The notes: generated by a model not told the origin, from the sequence alone. 9,755 nucleotides of DNA from Candidatus Levybacteria bacterium RIFCSPLOWO2_12_FULL_37_14 (GCA_001782645.1 MFPH01000019.1:1-9755); one strand, 5' to 3'. Positions 1 through 5,139 are shown, numbered from the stretch's first letter. Made by a program: numbers and translations.

Positions 1-201
1 ACAATCGTGTTTACCCTGACGATTCCAGCAACAGTCATTGGGACATATTATGGTATGAATATAGTTCTTCCCGGAGGCATAAGCGAGGAAAAAACCTGGC
101 ATTTTTGGGGCCCTTACACTACTTTTATTATTATAATTATTTTATCCATCATACCCTTAGTATCAATGCTCTTGTACTTCAGGCATAAAAAGTGGTATTA
201 A
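1..201 (+). CDS. corA: CorA-like Mg2+/divalent cation transporter, C-terminal fragment
   Basis: The reading frame is open from the first base and ends at TAA 199-201, so the 5' part lies left of the window. The visible 66 residues begin inside a hydrophobic helix and carry the CorA signature Gly-Met-Asn at bases 52-60 in the context YYGMN. A loop rich in Gly and Glu follows, then a strongly hydrophobic second helix (TFIIIIILSIIPLVSMLLYF) and a short basic tail ending KKWY. In the CorA family (CorA/MIT superfamily) this order of TM1, GMN, periplasmic loop and TM2 forms the pore of a pentameric Mg2+/Co2+/Ni2+ channel in the inner membrane. The last 23 bases overlap the 3' end of the convergent nuclease gene. 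The metal cannot be told from this fragment. The family call is firm because the GMN motif and topology are both present. Confidence 0.9.
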   Translation, partial: TIVFTLTIPATVIGTYYGMNIVLPGGISEEKTWHFWGPYTTFIIIIILSIIPLVSMLLYFRHKKWY

Positions 202-763
202 GCCCCAGCTCACATCCCAACCAAAGACCCATTTTGTTTTTCCTTGCTTTTTTCTCTGCTTGGATAAAATCCGATTGATATCTGTAAGGATTGTCTTTAA
301 ATGTGTATTCGCGGGCATATCCTTCGCTTATTATAAATTTATTGAGATTTAAATCATTAAGAAAAACATAACGCAATAGCCTTCCATATTCATCTCTATT
401 CCCTTGCGTTGAATCCGATTCTAGAATAATTGTCTTGCCGGTTAAAATTTCCTTCGCTTTACTTGACGCTTCTTTTCCAAAGCATTGAGCAGGTTTTCTT
501 TCATCCAAAACTTCCGGACTATCAATGCCAATCAGTCTTACCGTCTCTTTTTTACCATTTAAATTAACTTCAATTGTATCTCCATCCACAACCCTAATAA
601 CTCTTACAGTTTCCTTTGAGGAGAATATTTGCTTATTTGTTGGCGAGGGCAGAATAATCTTATTTTGTTTTAGACCAGAATTTAAACCGGAATTATTTAA
701 TAAAACAAAGACACCCGCCAAAACTACGAAAACTATATGCGTTAAAATTTTCCTATTTTTCAT
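179..763 (-). CDS. Membrane-anchored thermonuclease (SNase-like) protein
   Basis: This 194-residue protein belongs to the staphylococcal nuclease family, which cuts RNA and DNA using Ca2+. Residues 8-22 form a hydrophobic segment after a basic start (MKNRK), so it is exported and either membrane-anchored or cleaved. A short linker leads to the SNase fold at about 52-183. All key positions are visible: DGDT at 60-63 and D81 for calcium; R76 and E84 (in RLIGIDSPE) and R128 (in DEYGR), equivalent to R35, E43 and R87 of S. aureus nuclease. C94 and C184 are the only cysteines and could form a disulfide outside the cell, which is an inference. The gene ends in TGA (179-181) and overlaps the convergent corA end by 23 bases. 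No Shine-Dalgarno site precedes the ATG; a -10 box lies just upstream. Nucleic-acid scavenging would fit a reduced genome but is not shown. Confidence 0.9.
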   Translation of the reverse strand: MKNRKILTHIVFVVLAGVFVLLNNSGLNSGLKQNKIILPSPTNKQIFSSKETVRVIRVVDGDTIEVNLNGKKETVRLIGIDSPEVLDERKPAQCFGKEASSKAKEILTGKTIILESDSTQGNRDEYGRLLRYVFLNDLNLNKFIISEGYAREYTFKDNPYRYQSDFIQAEKKARKNKMGLWLGCELGLNTTFYA

Positions 764-769
764 TCAGCT

Positions 770-780
770 TTTATATTATA
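770..780 (-). promoter_or_regulatory. Probable -10 region of the nuclease gene
   Basis: On the minus strand two overlapping -10-like hexamers precede the nuclease ATG (763). TATAAT at 780-775 leaves 11 nt to the ATG, and TATAAA at 775-770 leaves 6 nt. I see no convincing -35 box at 16-18 bp. There is no Shine-Dalgarno site between these and the start, so the transcript would be leaderless or have a leader of about 5 nt. Confidence 0.5.
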
Positions 781-822
781 GAGCAAAACAAGTGAAAAAT
801 TAGAAAAATGTGAATCTGTGCA

Positions 823-852
823 AAAGTTTGCTGCTATGTAGCAGCGAACTTT
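823..852. repeat. 30-bp near-perfect inverted repeat (intergenic dyad)
   Basis: Two 14-base arms, 823-836 and 839-852, are reverse complements except for one T/G position (829 against 846), with TG at the centre. The core GCTGCTA-TG-TAGCAGC is a perfect palindrome. As RNA it would make a 12-bp hairpin with one G-U pair and a six-base loop. It lies between the start of the minus-strand nuclease gene and the promoter of the plus-strand tRNA gene. No long T-run follows on either strand, so it is not a clean intrinsic terminator. It could be an operator, a dispersed palindromic repeat or part of a short RNA. Confidence 0.7.
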
Positions 853-906
853 AGAGACAAGTATTGACTCAGCCGCTTTCCATTCTCCATGCAGAATCAA
901 TTCTGT

Positions 907-935
907 TTGTAGTAAATATGTTTATTTGGTAAAAT
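907..935 (+). promoter_or_regulatory. Promoter of tRNA-Gln
   Basis: A -35-like TTGTAG at 907-912 and a -10-like TAAAAT at 930-935 are separated by exactly 17 bp. Predicted transcription start is near 942, a few bases before the mature 5' end at 946. A small inverted repeat, CAGAAT-CA-ATTCTG (892-905), lies directly upstream of the -35 box. Confidence 0.55.
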
Positions 936-945
936 TGAAATGTAT

Positions 946-1019
946 TGCCGAGTCGTCTAATGGTAGGACGCGACCCTCTGGAGGTCGTTATTGGGGTCCG
1001 AATCCCTACTCGGCAGCCA
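946..1019 (+). tRNA. tRNA-Gln (anticodon CUG), CCA encoded
   Basis: The full cloverleaf can be folded by eye. The acceptor stem TGCCGAG (946-952) pairs with CTCGGCA (1009-1015). The D stem GTCT (955-958) pairs with GGAC (966-969) around the loop AATGGTA. The anticodon stem CGACC/GGTCG (971-975/983-987) holds the loop CTCTGGA, which gives anticodon CUG at 978-980 and reads CAG. The T stem TGGGG (992-996) pairs with CCCTA (1004-1008). The discriminator is G1016, and CCA (1017-1019) is encoded. The U1-A72 pair and G73 are typical glutamine identity elements. The T loop reads TCCGAAT, with C where nearly all tRNAs have U55, and the variable loop has only four bases. If this genome lacks GlnRS, this tRNA would be mischarged by GluRS and corrected by GatCAB; neither point can be seen here. 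Confidence 0.93.
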
Positions 1020-1047
1020 TAAATTGACAAAACAGTTGGAATAAAAC

Positions 1048-1299
1048 CTACATTTTATAGACACCGAATCCGTCTTTGGCAACTTGATCTACTTTAACAG
1101 CTATTTCTTCTCCTTTCTTACCGGAAGCAACTTGTTTGTGCTCAAGCTGCATTGATTCTATGACTTGCTCAAAGGACACATCTTTCTTTTCGAATTTTAC
1201 CTTATCCCCAACCTTCAAACCCTTTCCAAGTTTTATAACCGCAACCTCAATTTTATCGTAATAGTGAATTACTTTTCCTACCAAATCTTTTTTATCCAT
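1048..1299 (-). CDS. Small translation elongation factor-like protein (EF-Tu domain-2-like)
   Basis: This 83-residue protein resembles the stand-alone beta-barrel proteins annotated as translation elongation factor-like, related to domain II of EF-Tu and other translational GTPases. Supporting features are the opening VGKVIHYYDKIEVAVIKLG, then LKVGDKVKF (28-36), SMQLEHKQV (49-57, matching the domain II 'SMQ..HK.V' pattern) and GEEIAVKVD (63-71). There is no GTPase domain and no signal or membrane segment, so it is probably cytoplasmic. ATG 1299 is chosen because a strong Shine-Dalgarno site (1306-1314) lies six bases before it; the upstream in-frame GTG at 1308 falls inside that site. The gene ends in TAG, 28 bases from the convergent tRNA-Gln. 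Its precise function is not established, to my knowledge. Confidence 0.8.
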   Translation of the reverse strand: MDKKDLVGKVIHYYDKIEVAVIKLGKGLKVGDKVKFEKKDVSFEQVIESMQLEHKQVASGKKGEEIAVKVDQVAKDGFGVYKM

Positions 1300-1305
1300 T
1301 ACTAT

Positions 1306-1314
1306 CACCTCCCC
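1306..1314 (-). promoter_or_regulatory. Strong Shine-Dalgarno site of the EF-like gene
   Basis: The minus strand reads GGGGAGGTG, six bases (ATAGTA) before ATG 1299. It fixes the start codon and excludes GTG 1308. It is the clearest ribosome binding site in the window. Confidence 0.85.
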
Positions 1315-1317
1315 TCG

Positions 1318-1373
1318 CCCGCCAACTTGTCCGCCGAAGCATTTGCGAAGGTGGAAGCTTCAGCGAAGGCGGG
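1318..1373. repeat. GC-rich tandem/inverted repeat in the EF-like gene leader
   Basis: A 56-base block far richer in G+C than its surroundings starts with CCCGCC (1318-1323) and ends with GGCGGG (1368-1373), its reverse complement. Inside are two adjacent 18-base units, GAAGCATTTGCGAAGGTG (1336-1353) and GAAGCTTCAGCGAAGGCG (1354-1371), identical at 14 of 18 positions. A second inverted pair, CCGCC-GAAGC (1331-1340) against GCTTC (1357-1361) and GGCGG (1368-1372), offers a competing fold. It lies between divergent genes and is probably transcribed as part of the EF-like leader, directly upstream of its Shine-Dalgarno site. It looks like a REP-like dispersed element or a structured leader. Confidence 0.75.
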
Positions 1374-1384
1374 TCACCCCCCTT

Positions 1385-1413
1385 ACTTTAGTATTATTAA
1401 GCCATTATGTCAA
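1385..1413 (-). promoter_or_regulatory. Promoter of the EF-like gene
   Basis: On the minus strand a consensus -35 TTGACA (1413-1408) is followed after 17 bp by TAAAGT (1390-1385). Predicted start is near 1378. This gives a leader of about 78 nt containing the GC-rich repeat and the Shine-Dalgarno site. Confidence 0.55.
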
Positions 1414-1425
1414 CATGAAAAATGA

Positions 1426-1431
1426 TACAAT
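1426..1431 (+). promoter_or_regulatory. -10 box of obg, leaderless start
   Basis: TACAAT lies six bases before ATG 1438, which places the expected transcription start on the start codon itself. There is no Shine-Dalgarno site upstream and no good -35 box at 17 bp (the hexamer there is CATTAT). Confidence 0.5.
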
Positions 1432-1437
1432 ACGCAT

Positions 1438-2412
1438 ATGTTAGTCGACAATATTGGCTTAATTATTAAAGCAGGGAATGGCGGAGATGGCGCGGCAACT
1501 TTTTTGCGAAATGAGACAACTGCCAAAGGCGGACCTGATGGCGGCAATGGCGGAAACGGCGGAAATATCTATTTTCAAGGCTCAACCAACATTAATGACC
1601 TTCGCGAATTTCGGTTCAAAAAGAGAATCGAAGCTCTAAGCGGAATCCCCGGTAAAAATAAAAAGTTGTTCGGTAAAAACGCCGAAAATTTGACTATTTA
1701 TCTACCTTTGGGCACACGAGTAACAGATATTGCCTCTGGGCGAATAATTGAAATTATAGATACAACAACACCTATCCTGATTGCAAAAGGCGGAAAAGGC
1801 GGACGGGGAAATACCGAATTCAAATCCGCAACAAATCAGGCCCCAAGATATGCTGAAAAAGGAACACTTGGCGAAGAGAAAAAATTATTTCTGGAATTGC
1901 GAATGATCGCGGATATCGGCTTAATCGGATTGCCAAATGCAGGGAAAAGCAGTTTACTTTCTGTTCTCACGAATGCAACGCCAAAAATCGGCGCTTACGC
2001 TTTTACGACACTGGAGCCAAACATTGGGATGCTGGGGAAACACGCAATTGCAGATATTCCCGGACTGATTGAAGGAGCTTCCAAAGGTAAAGGTCTGGGA
2101 GTTGAATTCTTAAAACACATTGAAAAAACAAAAGTCTTGGTTCATTGTATAGATTCTTCCATGGAAGATGTACAAAAAATATATTCAACTGTCCGAAATG
2201 AATTTGAACAATATAATACCTCATTATTGGACAAACCTGAGATAATTTTGTTTACCAAAACTGATTTAGCGAATAAAGATCAAATCAAAAAAAATGTTAA
2301 AATTTTGGAGAAAGAAAACAGAAAAGTCCTAACAGCCTCTATTTACCAACCCGAAACCCTAGAAACTTTAAAATTAGCCTTGAAAGAAGTTTTAAGCCAG
2401 CCCTCACATTGA
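1438..2412 (+). CDS. obg: Obg-family GTPase (ribosome assembly)
   Basis: This 324-residue protein is a two-domain Obg/CgtA GTPase, which binds the 50S ribosomal precursor and acts in ribosome maturation and growth control. Residues 1-156 form the glycine-rich Obg fold, with stretches such as GGPDGGNGGNGG (31-42) and KGGKGGRGN (117-125). The G domain follows: G1 GLPNAGKSS (164-172), switch threonines T190-T191 in the Obg pattern AFTTLEPNIG, G3 DIPG (206-209) followed by LIEGAS, G4 TKTD (273-276) and a G5-like TAS (299-301). G4 has Thr in place of the usual Asn of NKxD. The variable C-terminal OCT domain of some Obg proteins is absent. The start is supported by the -10 box six bases upstream and by the Obg N-terminus beginning at once. 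The TGA stop lies inside the -35 box of the helicase promoter. Confidence 0.95.
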   Translation: MLVDNIGLIIKAGNGGDGAATFLRNETTAKGGPDGGNGGNGGNIYFQGSTNINDLREFRFKKRIEALSGIPGKNKKLFGKNAENLTIYLPLGTRVTDIASGRIIEIIDTTTPILIAKGGKGGRGNTEFKSATNQAPRYAEKGTLGEEKKLFLELRMIADIGLIGLPNAGKSSLLSVLTNATPKIGAYAFTTLEPNIGMLGKHAIADIPGLIEGASKGKGLGVEFLKHIEKTKVLVHCIDSSMEDVQKIYSTVRNEFEQYNTSLLDKPEIILFTKTDLANKDQIKKNVKILEKENRKVLTASIYQPETLETLKLALKEVLSQPSH

Positions 2413-2437
2413 CTTTTGGAGTGATTTTTGGTATAAT
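2409..2437 (+). promoter_or_regulatory. Promoter of the DEAD-box helicase gene, overlapping the obg stop
   Basis: TTGACT (2409-2414) and TATAAT (2432-2437) have an exact 17-bp spacer, the best sigma-70-type promoter in the window. The obg stop codon TGA (2410-2412) lies inside the -35 hexamer. Predicted start is near 2444. Confidence 0.8.
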
Positions 2438-2443
2438 AAAGTA

Positions 2444-2601
2444 TTATCATCGGCAGGTTTAAAGAAATAAATCTGCTTAATTTTTGAAAAGTTCTGATTA
2501 GATCAGGTTTAAGATAATAAGTAATACAATTTTTAGAAATTCGTATCTTTTCCCCTATTTCGGCGCTTCAATTTATTTAGGCAGTTTTATTCCTTTAATC
2601 T
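2444..2601 (+). promoter_or_regulatory. Long structured 5' leader of the helicase gene
   Basis: About 158 nt separate the predicted transcription start from ATG 2602, exceptional in a window where most starts have almost no leader. It contains two hairpins: GCAGGTTTA (2453-2461) with TAAATCTGC (2468-2476), nine pairs including one G-U; and CTGAT-TAG-ATCAG (2494-2506), extendable by CTTAA (2476-2480) with TTAAG (2509-2513). A 17-base direct repeat, CAGGTTTAAAGAAATAA (2454-2470) and CAGGTTTAAGATAATAA (2504-2520), matches at 14 positions. No Shine-Dalgarno site precedes the start; the last bases are pyrimidine-rich. DEAD-box helicase genes in other bacteria can carry long leaders linked to cold or autoregulation; that role here is inference. 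Confidence 0.5.
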
Positions 2602-3819
2602 ATGTATTCAAGAAGATTTAATAACAGAGGTACAAATTTCAGAGGAAACCCAAGAAGAAATTTTGGCAGAAAATTTCCTCAGAAAATAATGCCCAATAGC
2701 GAATTAATTTCCGCAATTGCGGCTACTAAAGCTCTTAATGAAACTAAGCTTACTCAGCCGGAAGCAGATTATGTTCCGGTAAATAGATTTGAGGATTTTA
2801 AAATCTCCCCACAAGTTTTGGAAAATATCAAACTTAAAGGCTATACTATCCCTACTCCAATTCAAGATCAAATTATGCATGCTATAATTGAAGGACGGGA
2901 TGCAATTGGCATTGCCAATACGGGTACCGGTAAAACTGCTGCCTTCTTGATTCCTTTAGTTAACAAGGTTTTTAGAAATAAACTGGAAAGAGTATTAATT
3001 GTTGCTCCGACTCATGAGCTGGTAATGCAAATTCATGATGAATTACGCGGCTTTGCCAGAGGCCTTGGCATATATACTGCGCTTTGTATCGGCGGAGCAA
3101 ATATGAACAGGCAAATTTCACAGTTACGGCAAAAGCCGCATTTCGTAATCGGTACACCGGGAAGATTGAAGGATCTCATTGAAACTAGAATTTTACAATT
3201 ATCTCAATTTCATAATGTTGTTTTGGACGAAGCAGACCGCATGGTCGACATTGGTTTTATCAAAGATATTAAATATTTTATATCCCTCATGCCGCCTGTC
3301 CGCCAATCGCTTTTTTTCTCAGCGACTATTTCCGGAAAAGTAAAAGAAATTTTGCAAGCATTTGTTAGAAATCCGGTTACGATTTCTGTCAAAAAACAGG
3401 AAACTGCGGTGAATATTGAACAGGAAGTTGTCAGGATCCGCCCAGGAATTAATAAGGTTGACGAATTACATAATCTTTTAAGACAACCCGGATTTGAAAA
3501 AGTGCTTATTTTCGGCAGAACAAAATGGGGAGTACAAAAACTATCAGAAGAATTGGCTAGACGCGGATTTAAAGCAGGAGCAATTCACGGAAACAAAAGG
3601 CAAAATCAAAGACAAAAAGTTTTGGACGCATTCAAATCAAACGAGATCCAAATATTGTTGGCAACCGATGTTGCTTCCCGCGGACTGGATATTCCGAATG
3701 TGAGTCATGTAATTAATTACGATATGCCTGAATCATACGAGGTATATATTCATAGGATCGGTCGAACAGGAAGAATAGATAAAAAAGGCACCGCCCTGAC
3801 ATTTCTTGAGGGTATATAA
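2602..3819 (+). CDS. DEAD-box ATP-dependent RNA helicase
   Basis: This 405-residue superfamily 2 helicase would unwind or remodel RNA using ATP, with likely roles in ribosome assembly, RNA decay or cold response. The N-terminus (1-28) is rich in Arg, Asn and Gly (YSRRFNNRGTNFRGNPRRNF), a probable RNA-binding tail that is often C-terminal in other bacterial members. The core is complete: Q motif (F63 to Q88), motif I ANTGTGKT (105-112), Ia PTHEL (136-140), Ib TPGR (175-178), II DEAD (199-202), III SAT (240-242), V ATDVASRGLD (354-363) and VI HRIGRTGR (384-391). The protein stops only 14 residues after motif VI and has no C-terminal extension. Motif Ia has His where PTREL is usual. Its TAA stop lies inside the -10 box of the next gene. 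Which DEAD-box subfamily it matches cannot be settled by eye. Confidence 0.95.
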   Translation: MYSRRFNNRGTNFRGNPRRNFGRKFPQKIMPNSELISAIAATKALNETKLTQPEADYVPVNRFEDFKISPQVLENIKLKGYTIPTPIQDQIMHAIIEGRDAIGIANTGTGKTAAFLIPLVNKVFRNKLERVLIVAPTHELVMQIHDELRGFARGLGIYTALCIGGANMNRQISQLRQKPHFVIGTPGRLKDLIETRILQLSQFHNVVLDEADRMVDIGFIKDIKYFISLMPPVRQSLFFSATISGKVKEILQAFVRNPVTISVKKQETAVNIEQEVVRIRPGINKVDELHNLLRQPGFEKVLIFGRTKWGVQKLSEELARRGFKAGAIHGNKRQNQRQKVLDAFKSNEIQILLATDVASRGLDIPNVSHVINYDMPESYEVYIHRIGRTGRIDKKGTALTFLEGI

Positions 3820-3820
3820 T
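3815..3820 (+). promoter_or_regulatory. -10 box of the GIY-YIG gene, embedded in the helicase stop codon
   Basis: A consensus TATAAT contains the helicase stop TAA (3817-3819) and lies six bases before GTG 3827. That spacing predicts a leaderless transcript starting at the GTG. The -35 region is poor; CTGACA at 3796-3801 is only 13 bp upstream. Confidence 0.5.
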
Positions 3821-3826
3821 AGTTAC

Positions 3827-4087
3827 GTGGCTTATACAGTTTATATTCTTCGCACATCTTCAAATACTTTATACACCGGACAAACAAATAATTTGGAAAA
3901 AAGATTAAATGAACATAAAAACAAAACAAGTAAATCATCAAAATATCTACGCGGCTTTAAATCATTTAGATTAGCTTATGGAGAGGTACAGCCTACACTT
4001 TCACAAGCTTTGAAGCGGGAAATTGAATTAAAAAAACTATCCCACGCGAAAAAAGAATTATTAATTAAAAGCAAATCATCTGTTTAG
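3827..4087 (+). CDS. GIY-YIG nuclease superfamily protein (UPF0213/YhbQ-like)
   Basis: This 86-residue protein is a single GIY-YIG domain of the small stand-alone type. The first motif appears as VYIL (5-8) and the second as YTG (16-18) in LYTGQTNNLEKRLNEH. R26 and H30 match the usual catalytic Arg and nearby His, and E65 in ALKREIELKK is at the metal-binding Glu position. Such proteins are widespread; most have no proven function, though DNA or RNA cleavage or repair is possible. GTG 3827 is chosen because the domain begins immediately after it and because a TATAAT ends six bases before it. The frame stays open upstream to a TTG at 3806, but that start would lie inside the helicase gene and upstream of the -10 box. 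No Shine-Dalgarno site is present. The gene ends in TAG two bases before the next promoter. Confidence 0.88.
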   Translation: MAYTVYILRTSSNTLYTGQTNNLEKRLNEHKNKTSKSSKYLRGFKSFRLAYGEVQPTLSQALKREIELKKLSHAKKELLIKSKSSV

Positions 4088-4088
4088 C

Positions 4089-4117
4089 TTGACTTAGCAA
4101 GTTAAATTTTATATACT
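4089..4117 (+). promoter_or_regulatory. Promoter of the small membrane protein gene at 4126
   Basis: TTGACT (4089-4094) and TATACT (4112-4117) have an exact 17-bp spacer. The -10 box ends eight bases before ATG 4126, so the transcript is predicted to have at most 1-2 bases of leader. The bases before the ATG are pyrimidine-rich with no Shine-Dalgarno site. Confidence 0.75.
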
Positions 4118-4125
4118 CTCTCTCC

Positions 4126-4566
4126 ATGAGAAATCTCTATTCAAAAGTAGCCAAAAAACTTTTATTTCTTAAGAAAAACTTAACCATCATAGTTCTTGAT
4201 TGGGTTCTTAATTGGCTAAATTCTCTCAAAAAGGACTTTTCTTTCCATAACAATCATACGGAATTATTGGCAATCTGGACTGCATTATTTATGGCTATTA
4301 CTGGACTTTTTATTCTCGCAATTAAAAGTAATTTTCTAATTATGTTTTTACTTTTTGTTTTTGCAGTTGTAATAATGTTTGCAGGCGCTATTGCTACTAC
4401 ATATTATCTTTACGCATTAAGATATCACAACAGAAAAAAAATACTTCCCAAAATTCATAATTTTCTTAATAAATCTTTTAAATTAAGAGCCTTGTTGCAT
4501 TTCATAAAAATTCCCCGTTTTTCAATTCTTAACAATATTGCAAAAAACTTCAAATTAGCTCAATAA
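4126..4566 (+). CDS. Small lysine-rich membrane protein of unknown function
   Basis: I do not recognise this 146-residue protein. A basic, partly amphipathic N-terminal region (1-45, with VAKKLLFLKKN and WVLNWLNSLKKD) precedes two close hydrophobic segments at about 47-66 and 68-97, joined by one or two residues around K67. A basic C-terminal region (100-146, many Lys, Arg and His) follows. A two-helix hairpin with both ends in the cytoplasm fits the positive-inside rule. There are no cysteines and no catalytic motif that I can identify. It has its own good promoter and is followed within 18 bases by another membrane-protein gene with its own -10 box. The high content of Lys, Phe, Leu and Ile matches its neighbours and does not suggest recent transfer. 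Confidence 0.7.
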   Translation: MRNLYSKVAKKLLFLKKNLTIIVLDWVLNWLNSLKKDFSFHNNHTELLAIWTALFMAITGLFILAIKSNFLIMFLLFVFAVVIMFAGAIATTYYLYALRYHNRKKILPKIHNFLNKSFKLRALLHFIKIPRFSILNNIAKNFKLAQ

Positions 4567-4572
4567 CTCTGA

Positions 4573-4578
4573 TATAAT
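4573..4578 (+). promoter_or_regulatory. -10 box of the membrane protein gene at 4585
   Basis: A consensus TATAAT ends six bases before GTG 4585. A weak -35-like TTCAAA (4549-4554) lies 18 bp upstream, inside the previous gene. The spacing predicts a leaderless transcript starting at GTG, and favours GTG 4585 over TTG 4582. Confidence 0.5.
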
Positions 4579-4584
4579 GAGTTG

Positions 4585-5139
4585 GTGAAATGGCTTAAAG
4601 ACTATAAATATAAAAATCTAACTTTTATCGCTTTAAGTATTCTGCTCGTAATCTTTTTGTCTAAATATAATTTCCTAAATCAATTACTTTTCAAAACTAG
4701 TTACATTCCCCCCATCGGTTCTTTTATCGCGGGCGCGCTCTATGTCTCTGCGTTTACAGCGTCTCTTGGAATATTGATGCTTGCAGACTTATCTCAAAAT
4801 TTATCAACAATAGAAATAGCTATATTGGCAGGTTTGGGTGGAGCAGTAGCAGATTTTGCTATTATTCGATTTTTTAAAAATAATTTACTTTCCGAAATTA
4901 CGCCTATTTATGATAAGCTGGGAGGACAACGCTTGACAAAACTTATGCATCACAAATATCTCAGATGGAGTCTTCCCATAGTTGGTGCAATTATTGTCAT
5001 GTCTCCTTTTCCGGATGAACTAGGATTATTTCTTATGGGATTAACCCGCATAAAAAATTATCAACTCACCTTATTATGCCTAGCGCTTGATATAATTGGA
5101 GTATTCCTGCTTGTTTCCGCGTTTTCTTTAATAAAATAA
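4585..5139 (+). CDS. Multi-pass membrane protein, possibly DedA/VTT-like
   Basis: This 184-residue integral membrane protein has about five hydrophobic segments (roughly 11-26, 45-68, 75-96, 129-148 and 158-183). Notable features are GGAVADF (85-91), a conserved-looking SPFPDELGLFLMG (140-152) with Pro and acidic residues inside a membrane region, and a basic stretch KLMHHKYLRW (119-128). The pattern of two glycine-rich half-membrane segments and a proline/acidic motif recalls the DedA/VTT (SNARE-associated) or small-transporter folds, but I cannot confirm a family. GTG 4585 is preferred to TTG 4582 by one codon because of the -10 box. The 3' end overlaps the convergent dgkA by 12 bases. Nearby lipid-phosphate genes make an envelope role plausible; that is inference. 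Confidence 0.72.
   Translation: MKWLKDYKYKNLTFIALSILLVIFLSKYNFLNQLLFKTSYIPPIGSFIAGALYVSAFTASLGILMLADLSQNLSTIEIAILAGLGGAVADFAIIRFFKNNLLSEITPIYDKLGGQRLTKLMHHKYLRWSLPIVGAIIVMSPFPDELGLFLMGLTRIKNYQLTLLCLALDIIGVFLLVSAFSLIK

Noticed and set aside
874..902. TTGACT at 874-879 as a second tRNA-Gln promoter
   Set aside because: The hexamer at the 17-bp spacing (TCAATT at 897-902) is a poor -10. The TTGTAG/TAAAAT pair closer to the gene fits better.
892..905. Inverted repeat CAGAAT-CA-ATTCTG as an operator
   Set aside because: Six-base arms are easily found by chance in AT-rich DNA, and there is no second site or known regulator nearby. Mentioned only as context for the tRNA promoter.
1300..1308. GTG 1308 as the EF-like gene start
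   Set aside because: It lies within the strong Shine-Dalgarno sequence, and ATG 1299 has ideal six-base spacing.
1318..1373. CRISPR array or insertion-sequence end
   Set aside because: There are only two adjacent 18-base units without spacers, and no transposase or target duplication is visible.
1165..1425. Open frame on the plus strand opposite the EF-like gene
   Set aside because: It is a shadow of the minus-strand gene and the GC-rich repeat, with no ribosome binding site, promoter or recognisable protein features.
2453..2485. Hairpin GCAGGTTTA/TAAATCTGC followed by TTAATTTTT as an intrinsic terminator
   Set aside because: The stem is AT-rich with a G-U pair, the T-run is interrupted, and it lies just downstream of a near-consensus promoter and upstream of the helicase start. 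It is better read as leader structure, although attenuation cannot be excluded.
4088..4101. CTTG...CAAG hairpin after the GIY-YIG stop as a terminator
   Set aside because: Only four pairs, no T-run of useful length, and the bases are better explained as the TTGACT -35 box at 4089.
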